From contig NC_133300.1 of assembly GCF_005239225.2 (NCBI RefSeq), positions 4,059,875 through 4,123,874 of the forward strand: 64,000 nucleotides of DNA, in the 5' to 3' direction. Each line of letters opens with the position of its first letter. Position 1 is the first letter of the stretch. The position numbers and the translations under genes were made by a program. Below, one piece after another: positions 11,780-21,166 of this stretch. Origin of the DNA: Populus alba (taxonomy: Eukaryota; Streptophyta; Magnoliopsida; Malpighiales; Salicaceae). A model generated the notes under the pieces. It was not told where the DNA came from, searched no databases, and saw nothing but the letters and a program-made list of their open reading frames with translations.

Positions 11780-12022
11780 CCTCCTGCATGCAGAATCGTT
11801 CTGCATGCAGGAGGCATACGGGGGGGGAATAATTCCCCCCCCGTTCATTTCTTTTTCTTCTGTTGGGCCAGACAGGGTCTGGCCCATGATATGCGTCTGG
11901 GCCGTCCGGCCCAGATTGCGGTCTGGGCCGGTCCGGCCCAGATCAAGACAAGATGCTGTTGGGCCGAGTCCGGCCCAACGTTTTTGGGGTTGGAGTCCGG
12001 CCCAGTTAGTTGGGCCGGCCCA
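11780..12022 (+). repeat. Cluster of seven perfect hairpins with TGGGCC cores in LTR A
   Basis: Perfect inverted repeats follow one another: 11780-11814 (16-bp arms, loop TCG), 11820-11842 (11-bp arms, G8/C8), 11864-11886 (10 bp), 11896-11915 (8 bp), 11922-11942 (10 bp), 11958-11979 (9 bp) and 11997-12018 (8 bp). The last five share TGGGCC/GGCCCA but differ in flanking stem bases. They lie 370-600 bp downstream of the TATA box, so they would be in the transcript leader. Confidence 0.92.
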
Positions 12023-13678
12023 GCCCACTTGATATTAATATTATATTATATTATTATATATTGTATGTATATATATTTTATTTTTAAAAAAATAAAATAA
12101 AAAAAAAATTTCTGAAAAGTCTAAAAAAAATATATATTTTGTTGTTTGCTTTCATATATATATATATATATATATATTTTGGTTTTTATATATACTTTGA
12201 TTTGTATTTTTATACTATGGGGTACAATTTCAGTGTTTAAAAACACCCGTTTTCGTCAAAAAAAAAAAATTGTTTCTTGCGTGTTGCATACGGCCAATAC
12301 TCTAACATGTTTTGAATTTTTTTTATATACAAAAAAAAAAATATTGAAAGCTTTGAAGGTGTGTTTTCGCATGGATTTCTTAAACACAAATTATTTTCTT
12401 GCATTTGTGGATTTTACAACATGTTTGTAAAACTCCAAAGGGTATTGGCCAATATTCCAAAAAACTATAGAAATCTTATTTTGGGAGGAGAAATCGTATT
12501 TATTATTCACCGCTAATGTTTGGATGAAGAGATCTTTAAAAGGATGAACATCCAAAATATTTTTGGAGTAATAAATCTATACACATGTTTGAAAGAAGCT
12601 TTTATTACTCCACGGTTTACGAGTCGTGAAAGATAAAATTGTTTTTTTTTTAGAGTTGTGAAATTTTCTTCGTTCCTTTTTGTTTTTCCTGTTCCTTGCG
12701 ATTTACGAGTCGCCAACTCCTGAAATACTAAGGAAAAATGAGCTTTCAAAGCACATGGAATCTCCTTAGGTTTCTATCCAAAATAATTGACGGGTTTAGA
12801 AGACACCAACACCATAGACTATAGAGCAAACCAAACACCAAGCAGCTTACCTTAGGTAGGGCGTACTAGGGGTGCTAGTACCTTCCCTTTACGCAACCAG
12901 TCCCTTGCCTTAGAATCTCTGAAAGACCAGTTAGGGTTCCTAGTGACAAAATACTAGGTGGCGACTCCAAAGAACCAAATCATTAGAACACAATGAAAAT
13001 CGCCAGCCGATGCCGCGCGCCTTTAGATTTTTGAGGGGTGTGACATGTATGTTTTTGCATTTTTGTCTTATTTTATTTTTGTTTTATCCATGTATTTTGT
13101 AGAATTGTCTCATGCATCATATAGTGTAATTTTTTTTTTTAAAAGCACACACAAGCTTCAGGTTAGGAGGGGGACTAGCAGGTTACCTTACGACTTTTAG
13201 TCAAGGTTTAAGTTTGTGTAAACCCGAACTCTTCGTTGAGTGCTTAGACTAGTAACGGTTGGTACACGTACCATCTCATTGCCTACAAGCCCCCATATTG
13301 CCTCCACGAGGGCGATCACTGGGACAACGAGAGACCCTTTTTAGAGACCAAATAGTAAGCCTACCTTTTGTCTCACTTAAAAAGATTAGAACCTGTCTTT
13401 AGGATGTATGGTCCGTATACATTGTTTTGCATCCGAGCAAGCTCTTCTTGAAGCATCTTGAACTCCAGACTTATGTGTGACACAATGACCGTCGCTCAAA
13501 AAATTTTCATTATAGAGTTTGAGCAAGAATCAAGATTCTTGTTTCATCATACAAGAGTTGCGACCATATGTCACCCCTCGAAGGGCAAGTTCGTCATATA
13601 GATTACATATTCATACATTTATCATGCATGTACCGGGTTGAAAGGTAGGTCCCCCCACACAAGCTGTGCTGCACGTGA

Positions 13679-13981
13679 TTGAAGAAAGAGGATGGAAGTG
13701 AAGAAAGGTGTCAAATAGAGGCTTATTATCATATTAAGCTTGAGAGCATCAAAGGTGAAGTAGCTGACTCAGCTTTGCTCGAACAAGTGTTGAGCATCAA
13801 ATGGAAAGAGAATGTCTACACAGTCTTCTATGGGAACACTGTTTGGTCACGTTCAATTGAAGCTATACCTCTTCTTTTCAGTAATGAACAACAACAACAA
13901 TGTCGTCAGTCATCAACTAATGACAACTCTAGTTCTTGTCCAGTTGCACTGTTAAGTGTTCATCGCCTCCACATCATCTAA
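13679..13981 (+). pseudogene. Relic of gag N-terminus
   Basis: The 100-codon frame contains EERCQIEAYYHIKLESIKGE followed by LLEQVLSIK. This aligns by eye with the start of the first unit's gag (EERAQLESHYQTELESVKNE, LLEQLLRAK). After about 45 residues the similarity ends and the frame becomes Gln/Ser-rich. No capsid domain follows. The start here (ATTG; no ATG) is not a true initiation site. Confidence 0.65.
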
Positions 13982-14059
13982 TGGAACCAAACAACTACTA
14001 ACCTCTTGTACATGGTGCATTAGTCTTCTTTGAAGTTACCCCAATTATGAGCTCAATTC

Positions 14060-14600
14060 CAGTTCAGCAGCACAAGATGTTGGTCTGAAAAAACATGATT
14101 AGACACTGAATTTCTATGTGGTAAAGCTCTCTCTGTAGAGATTTATTTGTGGATCTGCCAATGGGAAATGCAAAAGGGGATGTATTAATTACATATGCTT
14201 TGAAACTTTTTCCCACCAGTGGCACGAGCAAAACATTGTACTAGGCAGAGGAGTCAGGCCTGGTCTGAAAATATGAGTAGTCGTCGAACTTCAACGTGGC
14301 AGAGCTCTCTCTACGAAAACCTGTTTGTGATGCTGCAAGTTGAGAGTGCAAGAGAGGATTTACTAATTGCAAATGTTATAAATATTTCTCTCATCAGTTT
14401 CAGCACGAAGAAACTGTAGCATGTTGAAGAGCCAGATTTGGTTTGAAAAACGTTACGCAGACATCAAGCTTCAACGTTGTAGAGATCTCTCAGCAGGAAT
14501 CTATTTGTGGATCTGTAAATGGGAAATCCAAGAAGGGATGCAGTGGTTTCAGATTGTCCACAATTTTCGCCTACTAGTATTGGCATTAAAACGCAAAAGT
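14060..14600 (+). repeat. Three diverged ~180-bp tandem copies
   Basis: The anchor TGGTCTGAAA recurs at 14081, 14261 and (as TGGTTTGAAA) 14439. Further shared blocks are CTTCAACGT, AGAGCTCTCTCT and GTGGATCTG with AATGGGAAAT. Copies differ by many substitutions. Confidence 0.75.
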
Positions 14601-14979
14601 GGTTGTTTGCTGCACCGTCAGTGAGGAATCAAAGAGGAAATAGAGGAGTTGTGGATTCATCAGTTTCTCTTCCAATTTTGCCAATAAATGATTCCATACA
14701 TTTTTGTTTTTGCGCACTGCCAAGATTACCTAGATATTGAGAGGTTTCCAACAGTCCTAAAACAACAACAACAACAACAACATTGGAAGGTTGACATGAA
14801 GTTGTATGGATTGCCAAAAATTGAACAAGCTATGAGGAGAGGAAAGATTAAAGGATCTTCCATGGATTCCAGAACAATAATGAGAGGTGAATTATAAGAA
14901 TCTGACGATGGAAAACCTTAATTATGTTGGTCTAACCAAGTCTTGTTGTATCATCGACTACTCCAATGTCTTTTAACAG

Positions 14980-15310
14980 AATCTGCCAGATTTTAGACTT
15001 TTGCTAGACTCCGACAAATCCCATGCAACTACCATTTTCTATGCGGTATAATCCAGACAAGAGATGTGATGTCATGGTGGGGTCCTTGGCCATTTCAATG
15101 GAATAGTTGCAAGAATTTCAATTGAATAGTTGTCATGTGAGTTTATTTGCCAGCATCTGCTAGATTCCAGTCTTTTACCTGACTCCGACAAATCCCATGC
15201 AACCACCATTTCTAGGTGGTTTAATCCAACAAGAATGTGATTCATGATGGGGTCTCAACCATTTCAATTGCAGCAATTTGCAAGAATTTTCAAGAAGCGA
15301 GTCTAAAAGT
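14980..15310 (+). repeat. Two diverged ~173-bp tandem copies
   Basis: GACTCCGACAAATCCCATGC occurs at 15008 and 15181. Each is preceded by a variant of ATCTGCCAGATTTTAG and followed by CACCATTTCTA-like text and ATGGTGGGGTC. Confidence 0.8.
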
Positions 15311-17404
15311 TGGTGAGAAAGGGACAGTGGAGCTTGCAAAGGAGGGTGTCATTGGCTATATTGTCCCCCGAACATCTTCAAAATGACATGTGATCGAAAG
15401 TGCTTGGCAAAACATAGATATTGCCAGAAAAGCTTATTCAAGAATGGTGATGAACTGTCAATCATATTGTTATGGAATTCTGCATTTTGTTTTGGGGATC
15501 ACATCTCATCCTTCAACGAAACATGCCTTGCTTTTGTCTCTTTGTTTTTTTTTAAATCAATAGATGTTTAGCATTTTATTCTGACAAAAATATTTTGATC
15601 AAACTCCAACATGCGATAAAGGTTAATCAATCCGGAAGATTAAAAGTGTTTTGATTACAGAAATGACTTGATGCTTGAAAAATGATATGAGGTGACCTAA
15701 ACCAATTTTGAACTCATACCTCCTGAAACTGAACCACACATCATATAGCTAAGTTTTAGCATTATGCATAATGACATGTAGTGGATTCGGTAGTTATGGA
15801 CTCGTGAATCATGATTCTTACAAGTCCAAATCATTACACCGGATGGGGTCAAAATTTATCGGTTCTAACCGACCTTGCTTGAAATGAGAAAAGGCCATCT
15901 TTGATATCCCTTCACTTTCTAAAGATTATATCCCTTGTAGTCCCATTTTGAGCTTAATAGAATATTTTTTATGAAAACCCTGACTAGGATCACACCCCAC
16001 ACTAGGGGCAAATGATATATTTTGAAACATTGATATGATTAATGGATAAAGAGGAAGCTTAGAACAAAAAGTCCAATGATTGAGAGAAAGCTAGAAGAAA
16101 GACACATAGACTGGGGGCATATAAGAAAGTTTTGAGGAAGGCTATAAAAAAAAAATGAAAAAAAGGAAGTTGAAATTGCCTTCACTTAAATACAAGTCAA
16201 AGATAAAGGATGGAGAACGCCTATCATGTCTATGAAAAGCAAAAGAAATTTCAATCAAGGAGGGACACAACAAAAGTCAATACTAGAAAAAAAAAAACTA
16301 AGCTATAAACGTGACTTTTGGTTTCTATTATAAAGCCTATGATGTTATCAGATGATTGAGGTTGGTTATTCATCAAGGAAAGGGGGATTTGTATTATGAC
16401 TTATGTTAAGAAAAGTCTGAACTTTGAGGTTAACAAGGTTATATGTCGTTTCCTCTACAAAGACAACAATAGAAAACAAGTTGATGAATAGTTGATGTTG
16501 ATCCTAGGTCTTTGAAACCCTCAAACACCTTTTGAGCCTTTGAAATTCCTTTCTTTCATAGCCATGAACCATAGCCTGCATTACATGCTTTTAAAAGCCC
16601 TTTTTAATCAAGTAAGCAATTTGAACCGATAAATGACGCTCTCAAAATTTGAAGAGTTTTTCCATAAGGGTCGTGACTTCATGAATTAAGCTATTGGTTA
16701 TTATGCATGCTGATAAAACAAGTGCTAAGAAAAGAAATAACCTTTCTTGATAAAGCCTAAGTGTTGACTTGGGTGCCTTGCTTTTGAAATTCACGCAAAG
16801 GTCACCTCATCATAGACTATCAAATGATATACCTAATATCAAGGATTCAAATTGATACAAAGAACCATGGAAAAAGCCATTAGTTGATGTTGAACCATGG
16901 AAAAAAGCCATTGGGGTCAATTTCTGTTTTCAAAATACGAGACAATCAAAAGACTGTGTATTTCGAATAACGTGTGTTGGGTCTTTGATCAAAAAGCTTG
17001 ATTTTCAAAAGATTTTCAAAAAGGACATCTCTGATTTCATTTCAACAAACTAGACTTTGAATAGACATGATCTTTGAAATGTGAGAGTTGATTCTAGAAC
17101 AAGGAAGATTATCAAACACAAAAGAACATTGATCGAGTATGCAAAATCGTTGATAGAAATGACATTGAAGTCCTCGACACTCCTTGAAAAGTTGAGTAGC
17201 TGGGGGCAATACAGTAGACCTTGAAAAGGAAAAACAAGCAGTGCTTAGATCAGCTATGAGGCAATGATTAAATGATGAATCAGTGAACTGAAGACAATGA
17301 TGTTCAAAGACAAATAAATCAAATGAACGAGCACATTCAGATCATATTGGGGGCAATGTCATTCCAAAATGGCTCATGCTCCAGTGAACCCTGTCGGTAA
17401 TGGA
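15311..17404 (+). other. Non-coding body of the second unit
   Basis: No conserved coding sequence is seen in either strand. Several G-rich CTGGGGGCA-like motifs occur (about 16003, 16122, 17202). The pair AACCATGGAAAAAGCCATT at about 16863 and 16891 is a short local duplication. Confidence 0.5.
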
Positions 17405-17660
17405 GAAACAAGGATGTACTTGAAGGACACTTTCATATCATCATCTTTTGAAACATGGTTAGCAATCGATGAAGATACACAGATGAATGTAATTGAATGG
17501 TGAAAAGATGCACACCACCAAGACTGACTGTGGAACAATGCTGCACTTAAAGGACAATCTCATATTGTCATTCTTTGAAACATGGTTATAGACAGATGTT
17601 ATCACACAACTACACTGAATGAATGTCGGAAAGGCACCCACATCGAAGACTGATTGTGGG
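17405..17660 (+). repeat. Two ~127-bp tandem copies
   Basis: TTTGAAACATGGTTA occurs at 17447 and 17574. Flanking blocks GTACTTGAAGGACA / GCACTTAAAGGACA and AAGACTGACTGTGG / AAGACTGATTGTGG repeat in the same order. Confidence 0.75.
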
Positions 17661-18639
17661 ACAACTTGTTCTGAAGCCAGATGAGCGCTTTACCGCATGA
17701 GTATGGGTGATAAAAAGCAGCATCATTGATGAGGCTGAGACATTTCTTTTCACAATCTGATTAGAAGAGTTGAAAGGAATCTATGAGAAGAGCATTGAGC
17801 ATACAACCATGAGCCTTTGTACTGCAAGCTATGAGATGCATGTCTGGATGACTGGATGAGTTCCAAGAAGGCTGATGATAACATGTACTTGAAGAGTACT
17901 GTTTCAACTAGAGTCAAGTTCATGACTGATTAACAATCTTGATGGGTATTGACATGATGCACACAATCAATCAGAGGATAATTCTTAGAAGAAGCCAGGA
18001 GAGAAAATCCTTCATGATGAATCAAGCAGTACCACACTTGGGGGCAGGGTCAAGCTTGATGAACGATGCAAGCAGTAATTGTCGAAGACAGCCCGGGATG
18101 GGCACTGCATTTACAGCTGAGTGGATGGCTAGCACATGAATGAGCCAATGCATCAGAAGAACAAAAGAAAGCTTTGGGATAACAAACAAGGGCACCTATG
18201 ACGATGGAGCATCGAAGAGGGGGGGACCTATATTTCAATATCAGGGTAAGGATGCATGCCAATATCATCTAACCTCAAAAAAAAAAAAAACACCATTTTG
18301 CACATATTTTTGAATTGTTACAGGAAAATCCTTAATGAGGTCCAGCAAGATGGTGGAAAAAGAAAGAAGCATTGTGGTGATGATAATAAAGAATCGATTT
18401 TGATCATGGAATAAAAGGACGATGGGATGAACCCTGCCATTAGGAAAATCCCAAAGAAATGAAGAGATCAACCTTGCAATCGGGAAGCCTCGAGTTTTCA
18501 ACTCTTGCAGTCAGGAAACACCGAGTTGTCAAATCCTATGATAGGGAATTATCAGGAAGCACCAAGTTTTCCAGCCCTTTTTCTGTCATCCCCTCAAAGA
18601 CTTCGCCAGGTAAGTCCTATTTTTCACACTTGTCATATC

Positions 18640-18935
18640 ACATCTTCCATTTGGGTTGGTCACCCATGACAATGAGACCGCACTTCACATTCTTTCTATT
18701 TTGGGTAGGTCGCCCATCACAACGAGACCACTTCATCATATTTTGTCCATCCGGGTAGGTCACCCATGACAATGAGACCGCCCTTCATCATATTATTTCC
18801 ATTTGGGTAGGTCACCCATTATAATATGACCACACTTCATATTCTTTCCATCTGGGTAGGTCACCCATCATAATGATACCATTTTTCATATTCTTTCCAC
18901 CTGGGTAGGTCACCCATTACAATAAGACCTTTTTT
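18640..18935 (+). repeat. Hairpin-type array a: GGTC-CCCAT-GACC units
   Basis: At least six units of about 50-60 bp occur, each with GGGTAGGTCRCCCAT followed after 8-12 bases by GAGACC. GGTC and GACC form a short inverted repeat in most units; later units are damaged (ATGACC, GATACC). Confidence 0.8.
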
Positions 18936-18958
18936 TTTTTACATTCTTTTGTTTTGGT

Positions 18959-20560
18959 TAAATGAGGTCGCCAGATGGGATCTCATGTAGCTTTGGTTAA
19001 AGGGAATCGCCAGATGTGATTTCAGGTTGACTGAGCTACACACAGTTTTTAGTTCCAGTAATGAGGTCGCCATATGGGATCTCATGTAGCTTTGGTTAAA
19101 GGGAATCTCCATACGGAATTTCAGGTTGACCGAGCCACACACAGGTTTTTGGTTCTGGTTAGAGGGGATTGCCGAATGGAATCTCAGTCTATCCCAACCA
19201 CACACAGGTTTTTGGTTCTGGTTAGAGGGGATTGCCGAAAGGAATCTCAGTCTAGCACAACCATACATATGATTTTGGTTTTGGTTAGAGGGGATTGCCG
19301 AATGGAATCTCAGTCTATCCCAACCACACAGACGTTGGTTCTGGTTGAAGGGGATCCATGAAGCAGGTCTCAGTTTCAGCCAACCACATAATATTTTGGT
19401 TTTGGTTGAAGGGATCGGCGAAGGAATTCTCAGTTCAGCCCAACCACACAGATTTTGGTTCTGTTTGAAGGGGGTCGGCGAAGGGGTCTTAGTTCAGCCC
19501 AACCACACATTCTTTGGTTATGGTAAAGGGGATCGGCAAAGGGATCTTATTAGTTAACCTAATTGAAAGGATTTTCGTTTGGTTGAAGGGGATCAGCAAG
19601 GATCTCAGTTAGCTACTCACACATTCCTTGGTTATGGTTAAAGGGGATCGCGAAGGGATCTCAGTTTAACCTAATTGGAAAGGATTTTGGTTCTGGTTAG
19701 AGGGATGCCGCAAAAGGAATTCTCAGTCTAGCCCAACCCTACACATTCCTTGGTTATGGTTAAAGGGAATTGGCAAAGGGATCTCAGTTTAACTAATTGG
19801 AAAGGATTTTGGTTCTGGTTAGAGGGGATTGCCGAAAAGGAATCTCAGTCTAGCCCAACCCTACACATTCCTTGGTTATGGTAAAGGGGATCGCGAGGGA
19901 TCTCAGTTTAACCTAATTGGAAAGGATGTTGGTTCTGGTTATAGGGATTGCCGAAAGGATCTCAGTCTAGCCTAACCCTACACATTCCTTGGTTATGGTT
20001 AAAGGGGATCGGACGAAGGGATCTCAGTTTAACCATTTAGTTACTGTTGGTTCCTAATTGGAAAGGAATTCTTATATGGTTCTGGTTATTTTTTAATTCG
20101 ACCAAGAGTCGTTTACACCTAAAATTTGGAAATCATTTTCGGCTTCTGGGTTTGACTTCCCGAAAGGAATCTCAGTCTAGCCCCAACCCTACACATTCCT
20201 TGGTTATGGTTAAAAGGGGATCGACGACAAGGATCTCAGTTTAACCTAAATTGGAAAGGATTTTGGTTCTGGTTAGAGGGGATTGCCGAAAGGAATCTCA
20301 GTCTAGCCCACCCTACACATTCCTTGGTTATGGTTAAAGGAGATCGACAAGGGATCTCAGTTTAACCAATTGGAAAGGATTTGTTTCTGGTTGAAGGGGA
20401 TCGGCGAAGGGATCTCAGTTCAGTCTAACCACACATACCTTGGTTATGGTTAAAGGGATCAGGCAAAGGGATACTCAGTTTAAGCCTAATCAACGCACAA
20501 TCACTAGATGGGATTTCAGGTTGATCGAGCTACACCACCGATTTTTGTTCTTGTTAGCAT
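18959..20560 (+). repeat. Hairpin-type array b: irregular ~100-bp units
   Basis: More than 20 modules carry GAGGTCGCCAGATGGGATCT, GGGATTGCCGAAAGGAATCT or GGGATCGGCGAAGGGATCTC, separated by TTTGGTTCTGGTT, TTCCTTGGTTATGGT and CAACCACACA spacers. Stems read GGGATT/AATCTC or GGGATC/GATCTC, with one G-T position. Many single-base insertions and losses show that the array is old or poorly sequenced. Confidence 0.85.
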
Positions 20561-20589
20561 CACCATATTGGGATCTCAGGTAAACCAGG

Positions 20590-21030
20590 GGCAATGGGAG
20601 ACGGGCAAAAGGGAAGGTCGCCCCTGAAAACAGGTTTTCTCACCAGCGTGTGGAGTGTATAGGGCAGGATCGCCGACCCTGAAAAAAACAGTGTGACTGA
20701 AAACAGACAATGTGAGGTGTGGGATATCGGTCGCACCTGAAAATAGACCAGAGTGAGTATGTGTGGCAGAAAGTCGCCCTGAAAACAGACCAGTGTGAGA
20801 GTGTTGGGTCGGTCGCCCCTGAAAACAGACCAGTAGTGAGTATGTGTGGGCAAGTCACTCGTGAAAGTAGACTAGAGTGAGTATGTGTGGGCAGGTCGCC
20901 GGGAAAAATAGACTAGTGTGAGTGTGTGGGCAGGTCGCCCACTGAAAATAGACCACTTTGAGTATGTGTGGGCAGGTCGCGCCGTGAAAGTAGACTAGAT
21001 GTGATTGTGTGGGCCGGTCACCCCTGAGAA
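20590..21030 (+). repeat. Hairpin-type array c: GGTCGCCCCTGAAAACAGACC units
   Basis: About nine units of 40-60 bp occur, each with RGGTCGCC...TGAAAATAGACC followed by AGTGTGAGTATGTGTGGGC. GGTC and GACC (some units GTC/GAC) are complementary again. The array stops about 135 bp before LTR B. Confidence 0.85.
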
Positions 21031-21166
21031 ATAGACCACTTTTCTTCAAAAGGGGCATGTTCGCCCAAGATAATAAGATCATTTTCTTTTCTATATCTTT
21101 ACATAAAAGTTGCAAAACATTGAGTAGTTTTGCTGTTAAGCATTGTAAGAAGAGTTGGGGCATCTG

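Larger units (their letters stand above)
10388..13045 (+). repeat. LTR A (about 2.66 kb)
   Basis: It begins TGTTGTAACCC after the polypurine tract and ends GGGTGTGACA at 13045. The end is placed by homology to LTR B, with which it shares the stretch from about 12838 (AGCAGCTTACCT) through CGCCAGCCGATGC. It contains a U3 of about 1 kb, a TATA box at 11406, a GA/CT-rich segment, a dense hairpin cluster (11780-12022), a TA-rich stretch and an A/T-rich U5. Plus and minus ORFs within it are not conserved. Boundaries are inferred because the partner LTR is off the window. A PBS-like TGGCGACTCC at 12959-12968 leaves some doubt about the exact end. Confidence 0.75.
13046..21164 (+). mobile_element. 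Internal region of a non-autonomous Tat/Ogre-like unit
   Basis: No pro or pol domain is found in any frame. Positions 13146-13480 resemble the untranslated leader of Tat elements (CCCCATATTGCC, then CGAGGGCGATCACTGGGACA). A gag N-terminus relic follows at 13679. The remainder is tandem duplications (14060, 14980, 17405), a 3' region with GGATCACACCCCACACTAGG (about 15988) matching the first unit, and three hairpin-type arrays (18640-21030). The polypurine tract before LTR B closes it. Coding loss and repeat growth make it a non-autonomous derivative. Confidence 0.75.

Noticed and set aside
10993..12100. Several 60-236-codon ORFs on both strands of LTR A
   Set aside because: GC-rich and simple-sequence composition inside an LTR, overlapping on both strands, with no domain.
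13146..13660. Possible tRNA or small RNA gene in the leader
   Set aside because: No cloverleaf with A and B box could be assembled; the text fits a Tat element leader.
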